64,000 bases of DNA, from assembly GCA_016782545.1 (NCBI GenBank), contig JADHYG010000001.1:1-64000 (forward strand), given 5' to 3'. The notes beneath the pieces are model-generated. The model was not told where the DNA came from. It saw only the letters and a list, made by a program, of their open reading frames with translations, and made no database searches. Made by a program: the position numbers and the translations under genes. Position 1 is the stretch's first letter. Every line of letters starts with the position of its first letter. This DNA comes from Candidatus Microgenomates bacterium (GTDB lineage Bacteria > Patescibacteria > Microgenomatia > JADHYG01). This document shows positions 32,258 to 40,574 of the stretch, piece after piece.

Positions 32258-33589
32258 ATGCCAAGTATTAATAAACTTCCACCCCATAATAAACAAGCGG
32301 AGCAGTCGGTTTTAGGAGCAATTTTCATTGATTCTGAAGGAATTGCTTTAGTGGCTGAGTTTCTTCGGCCAGAGCATTTTTATGACCCTTCTTTGGGAAT
32401 GATTTTTGAAGCTTGCATTTCTCTTTATGAAAATCATAAACCAGTTGATTTGGTGACTGTTTCTTCAGAGCTTAAAAAAAAGCGAACGCTTACAAAAATC
32501 GGCGGTAATTCTTTTTTATCAGAACTCTTAGGTATTGTTCCTACAGCCGCCAATATTGAACATTACGGCAAACTTATTCTTGAAGAATATACTAAGCGTC
32601 GAATTATTTCTGCTTCATCAAAAATTGTGGAAAGAGCTTTTTCTGATGGAGATGTTAATGAGATTCTTGATAAAGCTGAAGCAGAAATTTTTTCTATTTC
32701 TCAATCTCATTTGCGCCGTGATTTTATTCCTATTCGAGATGCTTTAGCGCAAAGTTTTGATCGTCTTGATGATCTTCATAAACATGCTGGAGGATTAAGG
32801 GGTTTATCGACTGGATTTGAAGATTTAGATTCAAGACTAGCGGGCATGCAAGATTCAAATCTTTTAGTTTTAGCCGCCAGACCAGGAATGGGTAAAACTG
32901 CTTTTGTTTTAAATATAGCCCAGCATTTAACGGTTAATAAAAAAACTCCAGTGGGATTTTTTTCTTTAGAAATGAGCAAAGAAGAATTGGTTGATAGAAT
33001 GTTGGTGGCTCAGGCTGATGTTGATGCCTGGAAACTTAAAACAGGAAGGCTGACAGAAAAGGATTTTACCAAGCTTTCTGAAGCCATGGGAGAGCTGGCT
33101 GAAGCACCTCTTTATATAGATGATACGCCTGGGCTGAGTGTTCTAGAAATGAGAACTAAGGCAAGACGGCTTAAAATTGAACAAAAGATTGGCCTTTTTA
33201 TTTTAGATTATCTTCAGCTGGCTGATGCTGGAAGAAGATATGACAACCGAGTGACAGAGGTTTCTTTAATTTCTCAGTCATTAAAAAATTTAGCTCGAGA
33301 GCTAAAGGTGCCGGTTTTGGCGGTTTCTCAGCTTTCAAGAGCGGTTGAGTCTAGAGGAACCAAAAAACCTCAACTAGCAGATTTACGGGAATCAGGGGCC
33401 ATTGAGCAGGATGCTGATGTGGTGATGTTTTTATATCGGGAAAAAGAATCAGAGAGTTGGGGAACAGACATGATGACCAAGCTTTTGATTGCCAAGCATA
33501 GAAATGGACCTTTGGGAGAAATTGACCTTATTTTTAAAGGCAATCGAATTAAGTTTTATGGGGTGGAGAAGAGGAGGGAAGAAGAATAA
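32258..33589 (+). CDS. dnaB: Replicative DNA helicase DnaB
   Basis: The N-terminal domain (NKQAEQSVLGAIFID) and the RecA-like motor are both present: Walker A in AARPGMGKTAFVLN, Walker B in LFILDYLQLAD, and motif 4 in SGAIEQDADVVMFLYRE. Length 443 is normal and no intein is present. It unwinds DNA at the fork as a hexamer. gyrA, gyrB and holB lie 12-20 kb away. Confidence 0.96.
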   Translation: MPSINKLPPHNKQAEQSVLGAIFIDSEGIALVAEFLRPEHFYDPSLGMIFEACISLYENHKPVDLVTVSSELKKKRTLTKIGGNSFLSELLGIVPTAANIEHYGKLILEEYTKRRIISASSKIVERAFSDGDVNEILDKAEAEIFSISQSHLRRDFIPIRDALAQSFDRLDDLHKHAGGLRGLSTGFEDLDSRLAGMQDSNLLVLAARPGMGKTAFVLNIAQHLTVNKKTPVGFFSLEMSKEELVDRMLVAQADVDAWKLKTGRLTEKDFTKLSEAMGELAEAPLYIDDTPGLSVLEMRTKARRLKIEQKIGLFILDYLQLADAGRRYDNRVTEVSLISQSLKNLARELKVPVLAVSQLSRAVESRGTKKPQLADLRESGAIEQDADVVMFLYREKESESWGTDMMTKLLIAKHRNGPLGEIDLIFKGNRIKFYGVEKRREEE

Positions 33590-33666
33590 TTGTCAAATTG
33601 CTAATTGTTGATTGTTTAAAGAAAAAAGCAAAAAGAAAAAATTGGCGAACGCGAGGCTCGCTTTTT

Positions 33667-33695
33667 TTGTAAAAAAGAGATTGATAGGATATAAT
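33667..33695 (+). promoter_or_regulatory. Promoter of tRNA-Leu
   Basis: TTGTAA (33667-33672), a 17-base spacer and TATAAT (33690-33695) lie 13 bases before the tRNA. Confidence 0.6.
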
Positions 33696-33708
33696 AGTAT
33701 TACTCTTA

Positions 33709-33793
33709 GCCGCGGTGGCGGAATGGCAGACGCGTAGGTCTCAAAAACCTATGGTTCGAAAGGATCATGAGGGTTCAACTCCCTCCCGCGGCA
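33709..33793 (+). tRNA. tRNA-Leu (CAA)
   Basis: GCCGCGG pairs with CCGCGGC. The anticodon stem TAGGT/ACCTA encloses CTCAAAA (anticodon CAA), the long variable arm is GGTTC-GAAA-GGATC, the T arm is GAGGG/CCCTC, and the discriminator is A. This is a regular class II leucine tRNA of 85 bases. CCA is not encoded. Confidence 0.95.
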
Positions 33794-33795
33794 CC

Positions 33796-33860
33796 CTTCG
33801 GTCGATATTTCGACCTCAGGGTAAACCCTTCGAAGACTCAGGATAAACCCGAAGGATCAA
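33796..33860. repeat. CCTTCGG...CCGAAGG palindromic repeat
   Basis: GGTCGA/TCGACC, CTTCGAAG and outer CCTTCGG/CCGAAGG stems overlap, with CTCAGG-type words inside. A related CCCTGAG...GAAGGG element is inside the first pilin gene (56790-56809). Confidence 0.55.
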
Positions 33861-33885
33861 GTAAACTTGTTAAAAGGAGAAAAAT

Positions 33886-34845
33886 ATGACCATACAAGAA
33901 ATTTATCAGCTGGCGATTGAGATGGGGATTAAAGCCGATCCCAGGGGAAAGGATGGGGTGAAAAAAGCATTAGAGCGGGTTAAAAAGGAGTATGATGAGC
34001 TTAAAGATAAGGAAAAAGAAGATTTTGACCGCGAAAGCCTTAAAAATCCTTATTCTGATTCTCGGATTCTTTTTGGCGATTCTTCAACTGTGGTGGATAA
34101 GGTTTTAATGGGAATTGATATTGGCACCGGAGAAATAGTTTTGGCGGATCGATTAAATGAAAAAGGGGAAGGGATTGACTTAGTCATTGCCCATCATCCT
34201 CAGGGCCAGGCCTTAGCGGCCCTAGATGAGGTGATGGATCTTCAGGTGGAGATGATGGCTGTTTATGGCGTGCCGATTAATGTTGCTGAGGGAATAATGA
34301 AAGAAAGAATTGGCGAGGTTTATCGGAAAATTTCTTCCATTAATCATTTTCGAGCTATTGACAGCGCTCGACTTTTAAATTTGCCTTTGATGTGTCTTCA
34401 TACGGCTTTGGATAATTTAGGCTGGCGGTTTTTAACAGATTGTTTTAAGAATAAAACTCCAGACCGATTGGGCGATGTTCTTGAGATTTTAAAAAGTATT
34501 CCTGAATTTGAAAAGGCATCCAAAACAAAAACCGGACCAGTGCTTTTTGTGGGTGATAAAAAATCAAGAGCAGGTAAAGTAGAAATAGCTGCTTTTACGG
34601 GCGGTACTGAAGGAGCAAAGGCGATTTATGAAAAAATGGCTTATGCCGGCATCGGCACAGTGATTGGTATGCATGCTTCAGAAGAGCATCGTCAAAAAGC
34701 TAAAAAGCATCATTTGAACTTAGTGATTACTGGCCACATGGCCAGTGATTCTTTGGGAATAAATTTATTTTTAGATGAATTAGAAAAAAAAGGCGTAACA
34801 GTTTTGCCGTGTTCGGGAGTGATTAGAGTAAGTCGTCGGAGATAA
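33886..34845 (+). CDS. NIF3-like (DUF34) family protein
   Basis: The di-metal site motifs of the family are visible: LVIAHHPQG (about 104), CLHTALDNLGW (about 167) and TGHMASDSLGINLFLDELE near the end, with the lid segment FTGGTEG. Length 319 is within range. The biochemical role of NIF3 proteins is not settled; GTP cyclohydrolase-related and metal-handling roles have been proposed. An AAAAGGAG ribosome site precedes the ATG. It stands alone after tRNA-Leu. Confidence 0.88.
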   Translation: MTIQEIYQLAIEMGIKADPRGKDGVKKALERVKKEYDELKDKEKEDFDRESLKNPYSDSRILFGDSSTVVDKVLMGIDIGTGEIVLADRLNEKGEGIDLVIAHHPQGQALAALDEVMDLQVEMMAVYGVPINVAEGIMKERIGEVYRKISSINHFRAIDSARLLNLPLMCLHTALDNLGWRFLTDCFKNKTPDRLGDVLEILKSIPEFEKASKTKTGPVLFVGDKKSRAGKVEIAAFTGGTEGAKAIYEKMAYAGIGTVIGMHASEEHRQKAKKHHLNLVITGHMASDSLGINLFLDELEKKGVTVLPCSGVIRVSRRR

Positions 34846-34858
34846 GCAAGTATTGATT

Positions 34859-34961
34859 TGCGGCTGAGGTCGTTCACGAAAATTTTTGTGTTCGCGGACC
34901 GTCCCGATGCAACATCGGGACTAATTGCGAACAACAAAAATTTTGTAAACTCCCCGCCGCA
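34859..34961. repeat. Large multi-stem hairpin element, copy 2
   Basis: GCGGC/GCCGC, ACGAAAATTTTTGT with ACAAAAATTTTGT, GTTCGC with GCGAAC and a central GTCCCGATG/CATCGGGAC hairpin. Only the central hairpin and the outermost bases differ from 17198-17303. Confidence 0.75.
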
Positions 34962-35004
34962 AAATTACTAATTACTAATTACTTAATTACTAATTACTGT
35001 TTTT

Positions 35005-35568
35005 ATGATTCCAGTTACCAACCTCCGCAAAGGAGCATTTTTTGAAGAAGACAATGTTCCTTTTGAAGTTTTAAAATACACTCATACTAAATTAGGTAGG
35101 GGAACAGCCAATATTAAAGTTAAAATTCGCAATCTTAAGACAGGAGCCTTGAATGAGAGGACTTTTACTTCCGGTGCTAAAGTAGAGCCAGCCGAATTAG
35201 AAGAAAAAGAAGCTCAGTTTTTGTATAAAGATGGTAAAGATTATTATTTCATGGAAGCAGTGAGTTTTGAACAATTTGCTTTGGCAAAAAAAATCTTAGG
35301 CAATAAAGCAAAATTTTTAAAAGAAGAACAAAAAGTGAAAATTCTTTTTTACCAAAATGAGCCTTTAAGTATTGAATTGCCGATCAAAGTAGAATTTAAG
35401 GTGATTGAGGCACCGCCGGGTATTCGCGGTGATACCAGTACTAATGTTTTTAAAGATGTGGTCTTAGAAAATCAGATGACGGCGAAAGCACCACTTTTTA
35501 TAAAAGCAGGTGATATAATAGTAATAGATACGAGGAGTGGGGAATACATGAAGAAAATTAAAAAGTAA
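35005..35568 (+). CDS. efp: Elongation factor P
   Basis: The 187-residue protein has the three-domain EF-P pattern: MIPVTNLRKGAFFEEDNVPFEVLKY, the domain II stretch YKDGKDYYFMEAVSFEQF, and domain III IEAPPGIRGDTSTN with KAPLFIKAGDIIVIDTRSGEYM. The residue at the tip of the domain I loop is Arg (LGRGTA, about position 32) instead of the more common Lys. It relieves ribosome stalling at proline runs. Tandem AATTACT 7-mers fill the space just upstream (34963-34999). Confidence 0.96.
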   Translation: MIPVTNLRKGAFFEEDNVPFEVLKYTHTKLGRGTANIKVKIRNLKTGALNERTFTSGAKVEPAELEEKEAQFLYKDGKDYYFMEAVSFEQFALAKKILGNKAKFLKEEQKVKILFYQNEPLSIELPIKVEFKVIEAPPGIRGDTSTNVFKDVVLENQMTAKAPLFIKAGDIIVIDTRSGEYMKKIKK

Positions 35569-35590
35569 AAGTGAAAAACTAAAAACGATT

Positions 35591-36439
35591 ATGTTTCCAA
35601 TACTTTTTTCTCTAGGACCAATTTCTGTTTCATCTTTTGGTTTTTTTGCGGCCGCGGCTTTTTTGCTGGCTTGTTTTTTAATTTGGAAATTTTCTCATGA
35701 AGAGCTTTTGTTTAGCAAGACGCCAATAGAAGACGAAACTCTTTTTGACGCTGTTTTTATTTTTATTCTTGCTAGTTTTTTTGGAGCGAGATTGATTTTT
35801 ATTTTTTCTCATTTTCAGAATTTTGGTTTTAATTTTTTAAGTTGGATTTTAGTTAGACAGGCAAGCGGTTTTTATTTTTTAGGCGGTTTTATTGTTGGTT
35901 GTGTTTTCTTATTTATTTTTTCTTTGAGGAAAAAACTTGATTTTTGGAAGATGGCAGACCTTTTTTCTTTGGGGATAACAGCGGTTCTGCCGCTTTGTTT
36001 TATTGGCGCTTTTTTAGATGGAGTTAGTGCGGGAGCAAAAACAACTTTACCTTGGGGCATTTTATTTACGGGGCTAGAAGGAAAAAGACATCCTGTTCAA
36101 CTTGTTGGGGCAGTTTTTTTCTTGTTATTTTTTTTAATTTTGAAAAAGGTAAGATTTTTGGTTCTTAAAAGAAGAGAAAAGAAGGGGGTAATTGTTTTTA
36201 GTTTTTTAAGTTTTTCAGGTCTGGTTCTTTTTCTGCTTGATTTTTTAAAAGAAGGCGAGATATACTTAGGAGGACTAAAAAAAGACCAGTTTTTATATTT
36301 AACAGCGGCTATTATCAGCAGTGTTTGTTTATATAAACAATTAGAAAGGAATTTTAAAAATGATTTTCGGGCTTTTTATCAATATCTAAAATCAACAAAG
36401 AAAATTAAATTAACTCTTAAAAAGAAAGGAAAAAAATGA
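35591..36439 (+). CDS. lgt: Prolipoprotein diacylglyceryl transferase
   Basis: The 282-residue membrane protein has the Lgt pattern: ISVSSFGFFAAAAF start, FGARLIFIF, and the conserved region SGFYFLGGFIVG, with seven hydrophobic segments. RHPVQL near residue 165 matches the family HPTQLYE-like motif. It adds diacylglycerol to lipoprotein precursors at the membrane. It overlaps dksA by four bases (ATGA), and dksA overlaps the pseudouridine synthase gene in the same way. Confidence 0.85.
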   Translation: MFPILFSLGPISVSSFGFFAAAAFLLACFLIWKFSHEELLFSKTPIEDETLFDAVFIFILASFFGARLIFIFSHFQNFGFNFLSWILVRQASGFYFLGGFIVGCVFLFIFSLRKKLDFWKMADLFSLGITAVLPLCFIGAFLDGVSAGAKTTLPWGILFTGLEGKRHPVQLVGAVFFLLFFLILKKVRFLVLKRREKKGVIVFSFLSFSGLVLFLLDFLKEGEIYLGGLKKDQFLYLTAAIISSVCLYKQLERNFKNDFRAFYQYLKSTKKIKLTLKKKGKK

Positions 36440-36798
36440 TTAGATTTCCCAAAAAACTTTTAGGCCCAATGGCTAAATATTTTGAAAAACAAAAAAAGAA
36501 GACTGAGAAACAGCTTTCTTCAGTAGAAAAAGAAGATCCGTTTGCCGACACCGATAGGTTAATAGATAATGCCGCCTCAGACACAGAAGCAAAAGAACAG
36601 TTTGATCATTTAAGGGCGGAAAGCTTGAAAGAACAGCTTGTGAGTCGATTGCAAAAAATCGAGAAAGCGCTTTTTAGAGTTAAAAAGGGAAAATATGGTA
36701 GTTGTGAAAAATGCGGCAAGATGATTAACACCGATAGACTAGCCGTGAATCCCACCGCCACCCTTTGTCTTGAGTGTGAAAAAAAATCAAAGAAATGA
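36436..36798 (+). CDS. DksA/TraR-type zinc-finger protein
   Basis: The 120-residue protein has a helical N-terminus and the C4 finger GSCEKCGKMINTDRLAVNPTATLCLECEKK (about 89-117). DksA-like proteins bind the RNA polymerase secondary channel. The coiled-coil tip is short and the Asp pair of E. coli DksA cannot be assigned with certainty, so a TraR/YteA-like role is as likely. It is translationally coupled to lgt and the rluA-type gene. Confidence 0.88.
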   Translation: MIRFPKKLLGPMAKYFEKQKKKTEKQLSSVEKEDPFADTDRLIDNAASDTEAKEQFDHLRAESLKEQLVSRLQKIEKALFRVKKGKYGSCEKCGKMINTDRLAVNPTATLCLECEKKSKK

Positions 36799-37517
36799 TT
36801 GCTCCTAAAATTATTTTTGAAGACCTCCAGATTTTAGTGATTGACAAACCATCGGGTGTGGTAGTAAACCAAGCGGAGAGTGTGAAGGAAGAGACGATAC
36901 AAGACTGGATAGAAGAAAAATTCGAAATTCGAAATTCGAAATTCGAAATTGCGTCGGACTTTGTCCGACGAGCTGGTATTGTGCATCGACTGGACAAAAA
37001 GACTTCTGGACTTTTAATAATTGCTAAAACTCCACAAGCTTTTGAAAATCTTAAAGCGCAGTTTAAAGAGCGGCAGGTTAAGAAAAAATATCTGGCTTTA
37101 GTCCATGGCAAAATGGAATCTTCTGAGGGTGAAATAGCTTTGCCAATAAAAAGACTTCCTTGGGACAGAAAAAAATTTGGCATTATTCCCGGTGGTAAAA
37201 AATCAAGAACAAAGTTTAGAGTAATTTCATGTTTCATGTTACACGCTACATGTTACACGTTTCTGGAAGCTAGTCCAATAACAGGGCGAACGCATCAAAT
37301 TAGAGTTCATTTTAAGCATTTAGGCCATCCATTAGTGGGGGATTTAAAATATAGCGGCCGAAGAGTGAAACAAGATATGGAATTTTGTCCTCGGCTTTTT
37401 CTTCATGCTGCTTATATTTGTTTTACTCATCCTCAAACCAATAAAAAACTAGAACTCAAAAGCTCTTTACCTCAAGACCTAGAAAAAACACTCCAAGGCT
37501 TAAATAAAGTTGAATAA
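36795..37517 (+). CDS. RluA-family pseudouridine synthase
   Basis: The catalytic motif is AGIVHRLDKKTSGLLIIAKT (Asp in HRLD, about residue 78); SPITGRTHQIRVHFKHLGHPLVGD and FLHAAYICFTHP are further family motifs. Four copies of the 7-mer AAATTCG (36920-36950) encode KFEIRNSKFEI inside the protein, an in-frame insertion before the catalytic strand. A second low-complexity stretch (SCFMLHATCYTF) near residue 150 is also repeat-derived. The enzyme modifies uridines in rRNA or tRNA. Confidence 0.92.
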   Translation: MIAPKIIFEDLQILVIDKPSGVVVNQAESVKEETIQDWIEEKFEIRNSKFEIASDFVRRAGIVHRLDKKTSGLLIIAKTPQAFENLKAQFKERQVKKKYLALVHGKMESSEGEIALPIKRLPWDRKKFGIIPGGKKSRTKFRVISCFMLHATCYTFLEASPITGRTHQIRVHFKHLGHPLVGDLKYSGRRVKQDMEFCPRLFLHAAYICFTHPQTNKKLELKSSLPQDLEKTLQGLNKVE

Positions 37518-37602
37518 TAATTTATTAAGATTTGGCAGATTGGGTTGAATGGTTTATAATGAATTGGAGAGATAATTTAAATAAGAAATTCTAAGACTCT
37601 CC

Positions 37603-37650
37603 GCCAGCTGGCGGATCGTAAAGAATTCCTGCCTGTCGGCAGGCAGGCCT
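37603..37650. repeat. GC-rich palindromes CCGCCAGCTGGCGG and CCTGCCTG...CAGGCAGG
   Basis: Two adjacent perfect palindromic blocks lie between the pseudouridine synthase and a small ORF. They match the palindrome type found inside the hydrolase and at 42160-42190. The rest of 37518-37602 shows nothing. Confidence 0.6.
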
Positions 37651-37666
37651 AATGGAGGTGATAATT

Positions 37667-37795
37667 ATGGGAAGTAGAGGCGGATATTATTCCGGCGAAC
37701 AAAGAAAAAAGAAGAAAAAAGACTTGGAAAAGAAAGCGAAGAAGCTTTCTTTTAAAAAAGCTAGTGTTTTGCCAAAAGTGAGAATAGAAAAGTAG
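37667..37795 (+). CDS. Small basic protein, 42 aa
   Basis: A strong ribosome site (TGGAGGTGATAATT) precedes ATG 37667. The product starts MGSRGGYYSGEQRKKKKK, then a Lys-rich helix, and ends VLPKVRIEK. It may bind nucleic acid. I recognise no named family. The clear initiation site and codon use support it as a real gene. Confidence 0.6.
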   Translation: MGSRGGYYSGEQRKKKKKDLEKKAKKLSFKKASVLPKVRIEK

Positions 37796-37865
37796 TGAGT
37801 AGGGAAGAGAAGAAATACAGTAGAAATTCATTGAAAGACAGTGGAAATAAAGAAATTAAGATCTT

Positions 37866-38018
37866 GGGAGGTTGGACCTCCTGGAGGTCCAACCTCTAAG
37901 AAAGAAGATAAAAGAGAAATTGGGAAATCTGACAGGGTCCAACCCTGTCAATCAGGGTTGGACCCTAAAACAAATTAAGACCCTGTGAGGTCGGACCTTA
38001 GGAAAGGTCCGACCTCTT
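37866..38018. repeat. REP cluster A (GAGGTTGGACCTC type)
   Basis: Three inverted pairs: GAGGTTGGACCTC with GAGGTCCAACCTC (37868-37896), GACAGGGTCCAACCCTGTC with CAGGGTTGGACCCT (37931-37966), and GAGGTCGGACCT with AGGTCCGACCTC (37987-38016). They match the REP repeats around the RAYT gene 20 kb away. The rest of 37796-38061 has a GAAGAAATACAGTAGAAATTC repeat also seen before the MBL-like gene. Confidence 0.85.
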
Positions 38019-38061
38019 AAGAAAAGAAATAAGATAACGTAAAGTTTATTAATTCAAGACA

Positions 38062-39060
38062 ATGATTAAGAAAAAAAGAGCAAAAAAGAAAAAAGAGGGC
38101 AGCCTGAAAAGGTGGTTTTTTGTTTTGGGGGCAATTTGTCTTTTTTTTATTCTTGGAAAGCTTATCTTTAGTTATCGAAAAAGAATCTGGAAAAATGGAA
38201 GACTGAATTTTGTTTTAGCAAGCAAGCCTGTTTTGTTTTTTTCTCTTTCTCCTGAAGAAAAAAGTTTAACCATAGTTAAAATCCCTCAAGAGACTTATGT
38301 TGAAGTGACAAGAGGGTTTGGCGCTTACAAAATAGAATCAGTTTATCCTTTGGGAGAGCTTGAAAAAAAAGGCGGTGAACTTTTAATAGAAACAACCCAA
38401 GAATTTTTGGGAATACCAGTAGAAGCGTATGCACGCTTCTACAATTTCCAATTTCCAATTTCCAATTTCCAATTAAATAAAGAAGGATTTATACAAGCGA
38501 AAAGAAAGATTGCCAGTTGGGGGGTTTTGTTAAGACCGCGAAAAGTGCTTCAATTTTTGAAAGAAGATTTAGAAACTAATTTAAGTTATTGGGATATTGT
38601 CAAAATCTGGTTAGCTTTTAAGAAAGTTAATATCGGTAAAATATCTTTTATTGATCTTGGAGAGCAAAGAGTTTTTTCAAAATTCTCTCTTGCTGATGGT
38701 GGAGAAGGAAAAAAGGGTGATCCATTATTGGTTGACGATGTTTTGCAGGAATTTTTCTTTGAGCCTGAAATCAGGAAAGAAGAGATTTTAATTGAGGTTT
38801 TAAATGGAACAGACTATTCTGGTTTGGCGCATAATGCGGCAAGGATCATCAGTAATATTGGCGGTAAAGTTGTTAGAGCAGGCGATAATGAAGAAAAAGT
38901 TAAAAAATGTCAGCTAAAAGCAGAAAAACAGATGCTTAAAAGCTTTACTTTTTTAAAGATTAAAAAGATTTTTGACTGCCAAGTTTTAGAAGAAGAAGGT
39001 CAGGATTTGATAATGATAGTTGGCGATGATTATCAAAGAAAGCTTTTTTCAAAAGAGTAG
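38062..39060 (+). CDS. Membrane-anchored protein with LytR_C domain
   Basis: A Lys-rich start and one membrane helix (about 17-33) precede a region distantly like LytR-CpsA-Psr proteins (VKIPQETYVEVTRGFGAYKIESVY). A LytR_C domain follows at about 252-290: ILIEVLNGTDYSGLAHNAARIISNIGGKVV. The LCP catalytic Arg/Asp set is not evident, so it may be a degenerate relative. The residues ARFYNFQFPISNFQLN (about 123-138) come from a GTAGAAGCGT palindrome plus four CCAATTT 7-mers (38425-38474). Confidence 0.72.
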   Translation: MIKKKRAKKKKEGSLKRWFFVLGAICLFFILGKLIFSYRKRIWKNGRLNFVLASKPVLFFSLSPEEKSLTIVKIPQETYVEVTRGFGAYKIESVYPLGELEKKGGELLIETTQEFLGIPVEAYARFYNFQFPISNFQLNKEGFIQAKRKIASWGVLLRPRKVLQFLKEDLETNLSYWDIVKIWLAFKKVNIGKISFIDLGEQRVFSKFSLADGGEGKKGDPLLVDDVLQEFFFEPEIRKEEILIEVLNGTDYSGLAHNAARIISNIGGKVVRAGDNEEKVKKCQLKAEKQMLKSFTFLKIKKIFDCQVLEEEGQDLIMIVGDDYQRKLFSKE

Positions 39061-39068
39061 ATAAGGGT

Positions 39069-39722
39069 TTAAACTTGTTTTTTAAGAGAGGGAAAATAAG
39101 TTTTGTTTTCTCCAGGAGAAAAACTTGGTTGTCCTTTGAGCCCTTTCCCTTTTTTGACTTCTCGTAAAAAAATGGAAAGAAAATTTTCCTTGACATTTTT
39201 TATCAGAGCTTCATATTGATAGCCTTTGTGAATAAGTTTTTTAAGACGGAAGGAGAGATTATCAGGAATGGTGCCTAGATAGGTTTTATCTTCAGTTCTT
39301 ATTTCAATTGAATATCCTTTAGAGCTAAGAGTGACATTTTGGCCAATAGATAAAGAAGAAAGAGTTTTTTGAGTGGCGATTTTCACCAAAACAATGCTTT
39401 TTGTTTTTCCTGATTCTTCTAAAAAAAGCGTAGGAGAAACAATAAGGCCATCTTTTTGAGGTTTTATTTGTTTTAATCTTTTGAGTCTTTGTAAATTTTT
39501 GTTGGCCATTGGATTAAAACGATCAATGCTTAAAGTCTTTCTGAAGTAGTAACGGGCTTGCTTAATTTTTCCCAATTTGATGAAGGCATAGCCAAGTCTA
39601 TTGATAGTGTCAATTTCTTCAGGTAGTTTTTCAAGAATTTTTTGATTAAGTTCAACTGCCTTTTTCCAATCAGATAATAGAGCGGCGTTGATTGCTTGTT
39701 GTTGAAGTTTTTCTTCTTCCAT
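39069..39722 (-). CDS. TPR-repeat protein
   Basis: Two to three tetratricopeptide units (residues about 5-80; INRLGYAFIKLGKIKQARYYFRKTLSIDRFNPMANKNLQRL) are followed by a beta-rich region of about 130 residues (IGQNVTLSSKGYSIEIRTEDKTYLGTIPDNLSFRL). The second part looks like a small barrel for binding, family not recognised. It converges on the LytR_C gene, with eight bases between the stops, and is divergent from yebC. Confidence 0.7.
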   Translation of the reverse strand: MEEEKLQQQAINAALLSDWKKAVELNQKILEKLPEEIDTINRLGYAFIKLGKIKQARYYFRKTLSIDRFNPMANKNLQRLKRLKQIKPQKDGLIVSPTLFLEESGKTKSIVLVKIATQKTLSSLSIGQNVTLSSKGYSIEIRTEDKTYLGTIPDNLSFRLKKLIHKGYQYEALIKNVKENFLSIFLREVKKGKGLKGQPSFSPGENKTYFPSLKKQV

Positions 39723-39833
39723 TAGAATTAGAGTATAGAAGCAATTTTAAACAGTTGTCAAGTAGCAAATCTAGAGTTTGCGATTATTTAAAGAGATGGT
39801 AAAATACAGTAATTAGAAATTAGAAATTTTCTT

Positions 39834-40574
39834 ATGTCTGGTCATTCAAAGTGGAGTACAATTAAACGAGAAAAAGGCGCCAATGATCAAAAAAGAGGCC
39901 AAATTTTCACCAAGCTGGGAAAAGCAATTACGATTGCTGTTAAAGATGGCGGTGGAATAACCGATCCTGATAAGAATTTCAAGCTTCGTCTAACTATTGA
40001 TAAAGCTAGAGAAGCAAATATGCCAAAGGACAACATTAAAAGAGCCCTTCTCCGCCATTCGGCGAATCAGGGTAAACTTGGGGGTGGGGGATGGAAAGAA
40101 GTTTTGTACGAAGGATATGGGCCTTTTGGCATTGCCATCATTATTGAGGCGGTTACTGATAATAAAAAAAGAACCTCTCAGGAATTAAAAAGAGTTTTTG
40201 AAAGAGGAGGGGGAAGACTGGCTTCTACTGGTGCTGTGAATTATCTTTTTGAGCGAAAAGGGTTGATTGTTATTGAGAAAAAAGATTTAACTGAAGATCA
40301 GGTTTTGGAAAAAGCACTTGAGGCAGGTGCTGAAGACTTAGAAGAGACTGAAGATGGATTTGAGATTTTTACTGAGCCGCAAAAACTTAATCAAGCCAAA
40401 GAAAAAATCAAAAGCTTTGGATTAAAAATTATTGATAGTGAATTGAGCTTTCGTCCTAAATCAACTGTCAGCATCACTGGAGAAGAAAAAGCAAAGAAAA
40501 TATTAAAACTTATGGATGCTTTTGAAAGTCTTGATGATGTGCAAAAGGTTTATGCTAATTTTGATTTGTTGTAA
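39834..40574 (+). CDS. yebC: YebC/PmpR-family regulator
   Basis: The start MSGHSKWSTIKREKGANDQKRGQIFTKLGKAITIAVKDGG and the later YEGYGPFGIAIIIEAVTDNKKRT and LIVIEKKDLTEDQVLEKALEAGAEDLEE are hallmark YebC sequences. Length 246 is normal. Members were named as DNA-binding regulators, and ribosome-linked translation roles have also been reported. The stop shares one base with the next ATG. Confidence 0.95.
   Translation: MSGHSKWSTIKREKGANDQKRGQIFTKLGKAITIAVKDGGGITDPDKNFKLRLTIDKAREANMPKDNIKRALLRHSANQGKLGGGGWKEVLYEGYGPFGIAIIIEAVTDNKKRTSQELKRVFERGGGRLASTGAVNYLFERKGLIVIEKKDLTEDQVLEKALEAGAEDLEETEDGFEIFTEPQKLNQAKEKIKSFGLKIIDSELSFRPKSTVSITGEEKAKKILKLMDAFESLDDVQKVYANFDLL

Noticed and set aside
33796..33860. 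Second tRNA or rRNA fragment after tRNA-Leu
   Set aside because: The stems are palindromic repeat units without a T-arm or anticodon arm.
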